A stretch of DNA of 10,780 bases from JAHDBG01 sp963922685 (GTDB lineage: Bacteria > Pseudomonadota > Gammaproteobacteria > Chromatiales > Chromatiaceae): positions 1 to 10,780 of the forward strand of contig CAWUJM010000052.1 of NCBI GenBank assembly GCA_963922685.1, in the 5' to 3' direction. Position 1 is the stretch's first letter. Each line of letters starts with the position of its first letter. Shown piece after piece: positions 1-6,370 of the stretch. The position numbers and the translations under genes were made by a program. The notes under the pieces are model-generated. The model worked only from the letters and a program-made list of their open reading frames with translations, did not search any database and was not told where the DNA came from.

Positions 1-55
1 GAGCAGGGGACTCATAATCCCTTGGTCCGGGGTTCAAATCCCTGACGGCCCACCA
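1..55 (+). tRNA. 3' part of a tRNA with CAU anticodon (elongator Met, or Ile2), cut by the window edge
   Basis: The window begins inside the tRNA at the 3' half of the D stem (GAGC). The anticodon stem GGGGA/TCCCT encloses the 7-base loop CTCATAA, giving anticodon CAT. A 5-base variable loop follows, then the T arm CGGGG-TTCAAAT-CCCTG, the 3' acceptor strand ACGGCCC, discriminator A and an encoded CCA (53-55). The initiator tRNA is excluded because the anticodon stem lacks the three consecutive G:C pairs next to the loop. Elongator tRNA-Met and lysidine-modified tRNA-Ile2 share this anticodon and cannot be told apart without the missing 5' part. Five Ts follow directly (57-61). The 3' end overlaps the convergent permease gene. 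Confidence 0.93.
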
Positions 56-858
56 CTTTTTACAGACAATACATGCTGGCACTTTTCATCCGGTAATGGT
101 TCACCGAAACAGCCGATGAACCAGACCAGCGCAACACCGGCCAGACACCAGGCAATTGCAGCACCGGCAGGCAGATCCAGTAAGGCAGATAACACCAGTC
201 CGAGAAGATAACCGGATCCGCCCAGTAGGTACGCAGATCGTAACGCATGTCGCTGCTGACGCGTCGCCAGTGCCGGAATGATCAGACTGGCAAACACCAG
301 ATAAACGCCGACCAGTTGTGTGGAAAAGGTGATGGTCAACGCAAACAACGGATAAAACACCCACTCTCCCAGCCTGTCCCGTAATCCGAACCAGACAGCC
401 AGGACTGCAGTATACAGAAGGGCAATGCCGAACAAATCCTGTACCTGCACCCATAAGATCTGGCCGACCAGCATATCCTTCAGTCGTTCACCACCGTGCG
501 GATCCTTTGCCAGTAACAGAATGCTGCCGGTAGCTGCGAGGATAAACAGGATGCCGATCAGTGCTTCCTGAGTCCCGGCACTCAGGCGGCGTAACTGATA
601 CAACAGCATCGCGCCAGTCACTGCTGCGGTTACTGCGATGCCATGATGCAGCCATTCTGCGTGGGTCGAATGTTCACCGACCCCCAGAGTGGTTGCAATT
701 ACCAGACCGAAGGCCGCGATCTGTGCAATTGCCAGATCCAGAAAGATAATACCGCGCTGTAATACTGCCTGTCCCAGTGGGATATGAGTCGCCAGTACTA
801 GCAGGCCTGCGAGCAATGCAGGCCACAGGATCTCCGCTTGCAGCAGCAGACTGTCCAT
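34..858 (-). CDS. znuB: Metal (probably zinc) ABC transporter permease, ABC-3 family, ZnuB-like
   Basis: A 274-residue integral membrane protein, the usual length for ABC-3 permeases, which carry Zn2+ or Mn2+ from a periplasmic binding protein across the inner membrane. Hydrophobic segments run through most of the protein. The conserved family segment is at residues 36-51 (GIIFLDLAIAQIAAFG). The ATG at 858-856 overlaps the znuA-like stop by one base (TGATG), so translation is probably coupled and both proteins belong to one transporter. The cognate ATPase is not in the window. The C-terminal tail (after about residue 252) is hydrophilic, and its last six codons and TGA stop are antisense to the tRNA, the stop coming from the T loop. 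Metal specificity is inferred from the partner protein; manganese is possible. Confidence 0.88.
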   Translation of the reverse strand: MDSLLLQAEILWPALLAGLLVLATHIPLGQAVLQRGIIFLDLAIAQIAAFGLVIATTLGVGEHSTHAEWLHHGIAVTAAVTGAMLLYQLRRLSAGTQEALIGILFILAATGSILLLAKDPHGGERLKDMLVGQILWVQVQDLFGIALLYTAVLAVWFGLRDRLGEWVFYPLFALTITFSTQLVGVYLVFASLIIPALATRQQRHALRSAYLLGGSGYLLGLVLSALLDLPAGAAIAWCLAGVALVWFIGCFGEPLPDEKCQHVLSVKSGGPSGI

Positions 859-1760
859 CAGCGTGCCTGTTGCAACAGGGTTAGTGTTTCTGCATACAGT
901 GCAAACAGATCATCAGCCTGCGCACTACCACCCACTGTAAAGGGCAGAACTACCACCGGCACCCCGGACTTCTGCGCCAGCCAGCGTGCACCCCGGTCAT
1001 CCTGATAGGCCGCGACCAGAATAAAGTCCGGTTTATCCTGGCGACTGATGCGCAATAAACGCGCTAAGTGCGCACTGGTTGGCGGAGTACCCGGTTTCGG
1101 CTCCAGATTTCCGACAATCTCCACGCCTAACCAGTTCAGCAGGTAACTCCAGCTTTTGTGATACACAATTGCCTTGGTGTGTTGCAACAGTGTGGCCTGC
1201 TGTTCCCAGGTCTGAATTGCAGCCTGCCAGTGCTGGCTGAAATCAGTCAGTCGGGCCTGATAATAAGCTGCCTGAGCCGGGTCAATCTGTGTCAGACGCG
1301 TACTGAACGCCTGCGCAATCTGTAATAGTCGATGTGGATCCAGGTGGACATGCGGATTACCGGACGCATGTACGTCACCCTGACTGCGATCCAGCTGTGT
1401 CGGTACCTCAATCCGCTCTACCTGCTCGGCAGCCATAAAATAACCGGGCTGATCCACCTGAATCCGGCGATTGCCTGACTGACGTAACAATAACGGCAGC
1501 CAACCGACTTCCAGTTCCGCTCCGGTACAGAACACCATGTCTGCCCGCCGCGCCTTCGCAATCAGAGAGGGTCTAGCCTCAATATGATGTGGGTCCTGCA
1601 GCGCAGTGGTTGCGGATTCAGCTTGTACCTGGGTGCCACCCAATGCCTCGGCCAGCGCCTGCCATTCCGGCTCACAGGCCAGAATGCGCACTTCTGCCGT
1701 CCATGCAGGTAAGGCCACGACCAATAATAAAGCTGTGGCCCCTTTTAAGCTATATGGCAT
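858..1760 (-). CDS. znuA: Zinc-type ABC transporter periplasmic substrate-binding protein, ZnuA-like (cluster A-I)
   Basis: A 300-residue periplasmic protein that should bind Zn2+ and hand it to the overlapping permease. The ATG at 1760 is chosen because GGGAG lies 8-9 bases upstream and a signal peptide follows at once (residues 1-22, likely cut after AWTA). Longer readings in this frame would translate the hairpin element upstream. Family metal-site motifs are visible: DPHHIE at 56-61 (ligand His59), NPHVHLDPHR at 135-144 (ligand among His137/His139), and YHKSW at 200-204 (His201). LEPKPGTPP at 219-227 is also typical. The fourth ligand may be Asp254 or Asp255. The long histidine-rich loop of many ZnuA proteins is short here (about residues 120-137). 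No Zur-box palindrome was recognised upstream. Confidence 0.9.
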   Translation of the reverse strand: MPYSLKGATALLLVVALPAWTAEVRILACEPEWQALAEALGGTQVQAESATTALQDPHHIEARPSLIAKARRADMVFCTGAELEVGWLPLLLRQSGNRRIQVDQPGYFMAAEQVERIEVPTQLDRSQGDVHASGNPHVHLDPHRLLQIAQAFSTRLTQIDPAQAAYYQARLTDFSQHWQAAIQTWEQQATLLQHTKAIVYHKSWSYLLNWLGVEIVGNLEPKPGTPPTSAHLARLLRISRQDKPDFILVAAYQDDRGARWLAQKSGVPVVVLPFTVGGSAQADDLFALYAETLTLLQQAR

Positions 1761-1815
1761 TATCTTGTTCTCCCTGACCTTCTTATTCTGCCACTCTTTC
1801 TGGGTGGCCTCACAT

Positions 1816-1946
1816 GTCATTCCGCGCGGAGCGTTAGCGAGGATACAAGTCGCGGAATCCATCGCCAGCGGCACCAGATTTGCGTGGATTCGGAGGGTAA
1901 ATCAAGCAGATTCTGCGACGGCAGCGATGCTGCCGCGCAGAATGAC
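1816..1946. repeat. 131-bp MITE-like non-coding element with terminal inverted repeats and alternative hairpins
   Basis: The ends are inverted copies: 1816-1829 (GTCATTCCGCGCGG) matches the reverse complement of 1933-1946 at 13 of 14 bases. Three hairpins can form. A pairs ATTCCGCG (1819-1826) with 1851-1858. B pairs GAATCCA (1855-1861) with TGGATTC (1885-1891), which excludes A because 1855-1858 is used in both. C pairs 1910-1925 with 1929-1943, 15 base pairs with one bulged A (1918) and a GAT loop. No coding capacity or clear target-site duplication is seen. It resembles the small GTCATTC-ended interspersed repeats common in proteobacteria. It lies between the barrel gene and znuA, so if they are co-transcribed it could act as a terminator, RNA stabiliser or attenuator; that role is inference. 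Confidence 0.75.
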
Positions 1947-1968
1947 GTTGTTGTGTAACGACTACCCG

Positions 1969-1986
1969 GACCAGATAACGCTGGTC
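1969..1986 (-). other. Small hairpin downstream of the outer-membrane barrel gene
   Basis: GACCAG (1969-1974) pairs with CTGGTC (1981-1986) around a 6-base loop, 28 bp past the barrel gene's stop. There is no T-tract after it on the minus strand, so it is at best a weak or factor-assisted transcription end. The rest of the 1947-2014 stretch shows nothing I recognise. Confidence 0.3.
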
Positions 1987-2014
1987 AGACTATCGGACCA
2001 CTACCTGTGATCAT

Positions 2015-3256
2015 TCAGAAGGTATGTGCACCATGTGAGCCAAGACTCATCACATATTGCAGCATCATTGTGTCGTGCTTTGCATCATGACCGTTATCCA
2101 GTTTGCTGTATTGCAGCCGGATGCGGCTGAAGTGACTCGGCGCATAATCCAGCATCAGGCTGGTCCGTTCCGGGTCGCCTTCGGCACCCAATCCGGATTC
2201 TTCCAGAAATTCGTCCCGAACAATCCCGGTGCCACTGAAGTTGGTAATCGTATTCTCAGCACTTAACCGGTCGTAGCGCACACCAAACCGCCAGCCAGGC
2301 TGGAACTGATACACTGCCTGAGCATAAAAACCGGTCTGTTTGCCATCATGATCCGCTTCTGCACTATTGTTGCCTTCTGTAAATTCAGCTTTCCCTTGTT
2401 CATTCCGCACAAAATATTCTGCCTGCAGCTTCAGATTGGTGTTGCGCGAATTGCCGTTTGGTGCCCATTTATACACAAAATCCAGTCCGGCAACATCAAC
2501 CTTGCCATTCAGCAATTCATTATCGGGTGTTGCTGCCCCGGTACCATGCGCATGTGCTCCGGCTTCACGTTTGTCAAACTTTGCCTGGTAATAACTTGCG
2601 CCCAACTGCCAGCTGGAACTGGTATCCCAGTCGCCACCCGTCTTCACGAATACCCCCAGGCCTTTGTCTCCACTACTGTTTTCGCCACTGGGATAGGTTG
2701 AACCGGAAGTCATTTCAGCACCCAGATTCAGATAGTATTCAGTCGGCGCTATCCAGCGTACCTGTACACCGGTATCTGCCAGATGGCCACCGAACAGGGC
2801 ATCATAGACCAGCGGGCGATCAGCAAAATCGTGCGCATGTGCATGGATCGCATTCAGATAACCGATGCCGGAAAAAAAGCGTCCGCCCTTGATGGTCACA
2901 CCTTGTCCCAACCCGAGTGTTTCTACGAAGGCTTCTTCCAGCTCCAGTTCGGTCTTTCCATCATGCTGCACGATGGCTGCATGCAGCGCACCGTAGAAGG
3001 TATCGTCAATGTTCGCTGACAAGGCCAGTTCATTGTGTCCTGTGGTAAAACCGTGCCCGGGATATCCGGCCTCTCCGCCGAGCTGAAAGCCAGGTAGCTC
3101 CAGATCTCCGTCATCTCTGTTGACATATCGTCCGTCCAGAATCAGGCTGATCGCCGGGTTAAATTCATTGCCTGAAATACGACCAGTGGATTCGGCCCAG
3201 GCCGCTGGTGCAGCAGCGACTGTGCATAGTGTGACTGCAGATAGCAGACGTCTCAT
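2015..3256 (-). CDS. Histidine-rich outer-membrane beta-barrel (porin-like) protein, probably zinc-linked
   Basis: A 413-residue protein with a clear signal peptide (residues 1-21, MRRLLSAV to AAWA). The mature part has alternating amphipathic strands with many Gly, Tyr and Trp, and ends in Phe as outer-membrane barrels usually do. The ATG at 3256 is chosen because GGAG lies 6 bases upstream; the in-frame ATG at 3268 has no such site. Histidines cluster in probable loops: HAHAHD at 138-143, AHAHG at 234-238, NGHDAKHD just before the last strand, and SHGAHTF at the C-terminus. The FNPAISLILDGRY start of the mature region (32-44) and the RFFSGIGYLNAIHAHAHDF segment (126-144) are traits I associate with an uncharacterised family found near zinc genes. 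No TonB box or plug domain is evident. With znuA-like and znuB-like genes downstream, passage of zinc across the outer membrane is a reasonable inference, not shown. Confidence 0.82.
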   Translation of the reverse strand: MRRLLSAVTLCTVAAAPAAWAESTGRISGNEFNPAISLILDGRYVNRDDGDLELPGFQLGGEAGYPGHGFTTGHNELALSANIDDTFYGALHAAIVQHDGKTELELEEAFVETLGLGQGVTIKGGRFFSGIGYLNAIHAHAHDFADRPLVYDALFGGHLADTGVQVRWIAPTEYYLNLGAEMTSGSTYPSGENSSGDKGLGVFVKTGGDWDTSSSWQLGASYYQAKFDKREAGAHAHGTGAATPDNELLNGKVDVAGLDFVYKWAPNGNSRNTNLKLQAEYFVRNEQGKAEFTEGNNSAEADHDGKQTGFYAQAVYQFQPGWRFGVRYDRLSAENTITNFSGTGIVRDEFLEESGLGAEGDPERTSLMLDYAPSHFSRIRLQYSKLDNGHDAKHDTMMLQYVMSLGSHGAHTF

Positions 3257-3289
3257 ACCATACTCCATTGTGTTCAGGGACGCACTGCG

Positions 3290-3301
3290 GTACGCCCGTA
3301 C
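3290..3301. promoter_or_regulatory. Short palindrome in the leader of the barrel gene
   Basis: GTACG (3290-3294) and CGTAC (3297-3301) form a perfect inverted repeat with a 2-base centre, in the 64-bp gap between the yggX stop and the barrel start, 34 bp upstream of the ATG. The centre is too short for a stable RNA hairpin, so an operator-like DNA site is more likely. It does not match the AT-rich Zur or Fur boxes I know, and chance occurrence is possible. Confidence 0.2.
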
Positions 3302-3320
3302 ATGTGAATGACTCAGATGC

Positions 3321-3590
3321 CTATTGTGGCTGAAAGCCGCCCGGCATTTCCGCAGCCTCATCGGTAAAAAAGAATTTTTCCATCTGTTCTTCTAAAAATC
3401 GGCGCGCCTTCGGTTCTATCGGGCTCAGCCGGTATTCGTTGATCAGCATGGTCTGATGGCGCAACCAGTCCTGCCAGGCCAGCTTCGATACCTGTTCGAA
3501 GATACGCTGGCCCAGCTCGCCGGGATAGGGTACGCGATCTAATCCTTCGGTTTCATATCCCAGCTTAACACATTGTACGAGTCGACTCAT
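3321..3590 (-). CDS. yggX: YggX, probable Fe(2+)-trafficking / oxidative damage protection protein
   Basis: An 89-residue cytoplasmic protein that matches the YggX family over its whole length (about 90 residues is usual). The family protects Fe-S proteins against oxidants and is thought to handle labile iron. The conserved Cys7 is present, followed by YPGELGQRI at 22-30, W39, and QTMLINE at 46-52. The ATG overlaps the mutY stop as ATGA, and a GGAAC site lies inside the end of mutY, so the two are probably translationally coupled. The mutY-yggX order is widespread in gammaproteobacteria and fits the shared oxidative-damage theme. Nothing is truncated. Confidence 0.97.
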   Translation of the reverse strand: MSRLVQCVKLGYETEGLDRVPYPGELGQRIFEQVSKLAWQDWLRHQTMLINEYRLSPIEPKARRFLEEQMEKFFFTDEAAEMPGGFQPQ

Positions 3591-4645
3591 GTTGCTTGTT
3601 CCTGAATGAATAGCTCATCTAATAACCGGGTGACCGGTGCTGGCACACCAGGTGTGGTACCGTGTTGCGGATGGTACCAGATCTGTATGTCGGCTTCCTG
3701 TATCTGCTGCGGTGTCTGTGCCAACCCGTATTCACGCGGCAGCATGTCCAGATGAAAGTGGGTGAATTGATGACGTCGTACCGGCAGATCGCGCTGCCAG
3801 CTGGCTGCAACGGTCCATTGTTGCTGACACCATGTCAGGGGATCCTGATCTGTCGGTAGTTCCGGCAGACTCCAGAGTCCGCCCCAGATGCCGTGCGGCG
3901 GTCTCTTTTCAAGCAGGACACAGCTTGCCGGATCGCGGATGATCAGAAGTTGTGTAGTGCGCAGCGGGATCGCCTGGCGCGGTTTTTTACCCGGATATGC
4001 CTGCCAGTTGTGTTGTGCATGGGCGGTACAGGTGTCGGCCAGCGGGCAGGTGGTACAGGCTGGTTGACGCCGGGTACACACGGTCGCACCCAGATCCATC
4101 ATCGCCTGATTGTAATCCGCTGTGTGCGTGGCCGGGGTATGTTGTTCTGCCAGTGCCCACAGTGTCTTCAGTACGGATGCCTGACCAGGCCAGCCCGCCA
4201 CGGCATGGTGCCGGGCGAGTACCCGCTTCACGTTACCATCCAGTATTGATTGTTGCTGGCCCTGTGCCAGCGACAGTATCGCTCCGGCAGTGGAACGACC
4301 GATACCTGGTAATGCCTGCATGGCAGCTGGCGTGGTCGGGAATTGTCCGGCATGTTCTGCCACGACCTGCTGTGCTGCACGATGCAGGTTACGTGCACGT
4401 GCATAATATCCGAGTCCGGACCAGTTTTGCAGTACGTCATCCGCTGAGGCGGCGGCCAGGGTCTGCACATCCGGAAAGCGTTGCATAAAGCGCAGAAAAT
4501 ATGGTATGACCGTCGTCACCTGCGTTTGTTGCAGCATGATCTCTGATACCCACACCCGGTACGATGTTGGGTTCTGTTGCCAGGGAAGGTCTTTCCGGCC
4601 ATGTTCTGCAAACCAGAGTAAAATGCGCTGCGCGAAGTGGGTCAA
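3587..4645 (-). CDS. mutY: A/G-specific adenine DNA glycosylase MutY
   Basis: A 352-residue base-excision repair enzyme that removes adenine mispaired with 8-oxoguanine. The catalytic Glu35 lies in SEIMLQQTQ (34-42). The helix-hairpin-helix is LPGIGRSTAGA (112-122), and the catalytic Asp136 lies in DGNVKRV. The 4Fe-4S ligands follow the C-X6-C-X2-C-X5-C spacing at Cys190, 197, 200 and 206. The C-terminal third (about 225-345) is the NUDIX-like 8-oxoG recognition domain. The start is a TTG at 4645, since no ATG or GTG lies close upstream and the resulting N-terminus aligns with E. coli MutY as I remember it. The ribosome site there is weak, so the exact start is less certain than the identity. 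Only 33 bp separate it from the divergent SCO start, so its promoter must overlap that gene's leader or coding start. Confidence 0.96.
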   Translation of the reverse strand: MTHFAQRILLWFAEHGRKDLPWQQNPTSYRVWVSEIMLQQTQVTTVIPYFLRFMQRFPDVQTLAAASADDVLQNWSGLGYYARARNLHRAAQQVVAEHAGQFPTTPAAMQALPGIGRSTAGAILSLAQGQQQSILDGNVKRVLARHHAVAGWPGQASVLKTLWALAEQHTPATHTADYNQAMMDLGATVCTRRQPACTTCPLADTCTAHAQHNWQAYPGKKPRQAIPLRTTQLLIIRDPASCVLLEKRPPHGIWGGLWSLPELPTDQDPLTWCQQQWTVAASWQRDLPVRRHQFTHFHLDMLPREYGLAQTPQQIQEADIQIWYHPQHGTTPGVPAPVTRLLDELFIQEQAT

Positions 4646-4663
4646 GCGACTATTCTTTCTGTC

Positions 4664-4669
4664 AGGAGG
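4664..4669 (+). promoter_or_regulatory. Strong ribosome binding site that sets the SCO gene start
   Basis: AGGAGG sits 9 bases before the in-frame GTG at 4679. This decides against the longer in-frame reading from GTG 4637, which would add 14 residues ahead of the membrane anchor and has no comparable site. Confidence 0.8.
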
Positions 4670-4678
4670 CGTTTAATT

Positions 4679-5275
4679 GTGGGTAAAAAAGGTCTGCTTG
4701 CCGGTATCGTCATCGGTTGTGTGCTGGTCGGCATCTGGCTGGGCATCCGCCTCAGTGACGCTCCGGTACCGGCGCAGTACCCGGATCTGGTGCGTGATTT
4801 TGTTCTGTCTGATGCGGGTGGTAATCCGGTCAGGCTGAGTGATCATCGGGGTCAGGTCGCTCTGCTCTATTTCGGCTATACCCATTGCCCGGATGTGTGC
4901 ATTGCGGCACTCAGCAAAATCGCTCGCGCCCTGAATCATCTGTCAGCAGCACAACAGGCAGAGGTCCGGCCCTTTTTTATCAGTCTGGATCCGGAACGGG
5001 ATACGCCGCAAAAACTGGCTGCGTATGCCCGGGGCTTCCATCCGCAGATCGTCAGTCTGACCGGTAGTAGCGCACAGGTGAATCAGGTCGCTGACACGTT
5101 TTTTATCGCGCACCAGAAGGTACCAGAGCAGAATCAGAACACTGCGGCCTATGAGCTGGATCATTCGTCCGTGATCTATGTGCTCAGTCGCGTCGGAGGG
5201 GTACATCGGCTGGTACACCAGCCGGAAGGTGCAGAAGAGCTGGCTGTTTATATCCGGCAGGCCCTGCAACACTGA
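4679..5275 (+). CDS. SCO1/SenC/PrrC family copper chaperone for cytochrome oxidase assembly
   Basis: A 198-residue thioredoxin-fold protein. The family binds copper and delivers it to the CuA centre of cytochrome c oxidase, or acts as a thiol reductase in that assembly. The copper ligands are present: CPDVC at 70-74 (Cys70, Cys74) and His162 in the DHSSVIYVL segment. SLDPERDTPQKLAAYA (102-117) is the usual family segment. The N-terminus has Lys3-Lys4 and a hydrophobic stretch at 5-23, an inner-membrane anchor with the domain in the periplasm. VIGC (11-14) also fits a loose lipobox, so a lipoprotein cannot be excluded. The GTG start is supported by the AGGAGG site. No cytochrome oxidase genes are in the window. 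It ends 13 bp before the convergent PerM stop. Confidence 0.94.
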   Translation: MGKKGLLAGIVIGCVLVGIWLGIRLSDAPVPAQYPDLVRDFVLSDAGGNPVRLSDHRGQVALLYFGYTHCPDVCIAALSKIARALNHLSAAQQAEVRPFFISLDPERDTPQKLAAYARGFHPQIVSLTGSSAQVNQVADTFFIAHQKVPEQNQNTAAYELDHSSVIYVLSRVGGVHRLVHQPEGAEELAVYIRQALQH

Positions 5276-5278
5276 CGG

Positions 5279-5297
5279 ACCCTCGTTTTCAGAGGGT
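5279..5297. terminator. Possible shared hairpin between convergent SCO and PerM genes
   Basis: ACCCTC (5279-5284) and GAGGGT (5292-5297) pair around the 7-base loop GTTTTCA. The hairpin covers the 13-bp gap and the PerM stop codon (5289-5291). No T-tract follows on either strand, so it is a weak candidate for a bidirectional terminator and is proposed mainly from its position. Confidence 0.35.
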
Positions 5298-6362
5298 GCC
5301 CTCTGGTCTGACCGTAGCCACAGGCTGTGGCCATGCATTGAATATGGCATGAATCAGGGTGGCCAGCGGTATCGCAAAAAACACGCCCCAGAAGCCGAGC
5401 AATCCACCGAATACCAGAATGGCCACGATGATCGCAACCGGATGCAGATTCACTGCTTCACTGAGCAGCACGGGTGCCAGCACATTCCCGTCCAGTATCT
5501 GGATGATAAAATAGGACACAGCCAGCCAGATAAACTCCGGCCCCCAGCCCCACTCGACCCAGGCTACCAGTAACACCGGTATTGTGACCAGGGTCGCACC
5601 TAAAAAGGGTATCAGTACGGACAGTCCCACCAGTACTGCCAGTAACATGGCATAGGGCAGTCCGAAGCTGATGAAGACGATAAAGCTGACCGCCCAGATA
5701 ATCAGGATTTCCCAGAATTTGCCGTAGGTGTAGTTGGTGATCTGTTTGTCGACCTCGGTCCAGACATGTATTGCCAGCCGACGTTCTTCCGGCATAAAGC
5801 GACTGAACCAGCCGACAATCTTCGGCTTATCCTTCAGAAAGAAAAACACTAATAACGGCATCAGCACCAGATAGACCATCAGGGTCAGTATGCCGGAGAC
5901 GGACGCCAGCGAGAGCGTGACCACTTCCTGGCCCAGACTGGCCACTTCCTGCCGGATCAGTTCCAGCAGTTGCTGAATCTGTGCCGACGAAATGATGTCC
6001 GGGTAACGTTCCGGCAGGGTCATCAGCGACTGCTGGCCGAGACTGATCATATTCGGCAACTGTTGTATCAGCTGCGTCACCTGGCGCGATAACAGCGGCA
6101 GCAATCCGAATAATACGACCGTTAAACACAGCGCAAACAGCACGAAGGCCAGGCTGGCAGATAACCAGCGTGGCACGTGTCGCCGATCCAGCCAGACCGC
6201 GACATCTTCTAACAGGTAGGCAATGACAGCACTGGCCAGTACGGGTGCCAGAATATCGCCCAGGCCTAAGATCACGCCGGTACTGAGCAGCAGGATTAAA
6301 CCCAGAAAGACAATCTGCGGATCTGCAAAGTTGCGTTTAAACCAGTCAGTAATCAGGCGCAT
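5289..6362 (-). CDS. AI-2E family transporter (PerM/YdiK-like membrane protein)
   Basis: A 357-residue inner-membrane protein of the AI-2E/UPF0118 family (usual length about 340-380). Paired hydrophobic segments lie at the N-terminus (about 17-55 and 65-95), followed by a hydrophilic amphipathic stretch (about 95-150) and a C-terminal block of further membrane segments. Family landmarks are LVFFFLKDKPKI and the PFLGATL and DGNVLAPVLL segments. Members were named after an autoinducer-2 exporter, but most have no established substrate, and some act as cation or proton antiporters. The ATG lies 8 bp after the RND stop, so the two are probably co-transcribed. The ribosome site is weak (GGA 11 bases upstream), which suggests coupling to RND translation. 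No LuxS or quorum-sensing gene is nearby. Confidence 0.92.
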   Translation of the reverse strand: MRLITDWFKRNFADPQIVFLGLILLLSTGVILGLGDILAPVLASAVIAYLLEDVAVWLDRRHVPRWLSASLAFVLFALCLTVVLFGLLPLLSRQVTQLIQQLPNMISLGQQSLMTLPERYPDIISSAQIQQLLELIRQEVASLGQEVVTLSLASVSGILTLMVYLVLMPLLVFFFLKDKPKIVGWFSRFMPEERRLAIHVWTEVDKQITNYTYGKFWEILIIWAVSFIVFISFGLPYAMLLAVLVGLSVLIPFLGATLVTIPVLLVAWVEWGWGPEFIWLAVSYFIIQILDGNVLAPVLLSEAVNLHPVAIIVAILVFGGLLGFWGVFFAIPLATLIHAIFNAWPQPVATVRPEGTL

Positions 6363-6370
6363 CAGATCAG

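Noticed and set aside
1..55. tRNA 3' end as an integration site of a genomic island
   Set aside because: No integrase gene and no second copy of the tRNA 3' end were found, and the adjoining genes are ordinary transport genes.
1761..1874. Upstream extension of the znuA-like reading frame by 38 residues
   Set aside because: It would translate part of the hairpin element and bury the signal peptide. The ATG at 1760 has a good ribosome site.
1606..2010. Open frame of 134 codons on the + strand across znuA and the hairpin element
   Set aside because: It runs antisense to the signal-peptide end of znuA and through the inverted repeats. It has no recognisable domain, and the real gene on the minus strand explains the open frame.
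1947..2014. Zur or Fur operator ahead of the zinc genes
   Set aside because: I looked for an AT-rich palindrome of the Zur or Fur type here and in 1761-1815 and 3257-3320 and saw none that is convincing.
3257..3361. Upstream extension of the barrel gene by 35 residues overlapping yggX
   Set aside because: The signal peptide begins at the ATG at 3256, which has GGAG 6 bases ahead; the longer form would displace it and overlap yggX.
3893..4488. Open frames of 118 and 163 codons on the + strand opposite mutY
   Set aside because: They are antisense shadows of an intact mutY with all catalytic and Fe-S residues, and their translations resemble no family I know.
4637..4678. Earlier GTG start for the SCO gene
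   Set aside because: No ribosome site precedes it, while AGGAGG lies 9 bases before the GTG at 4679.
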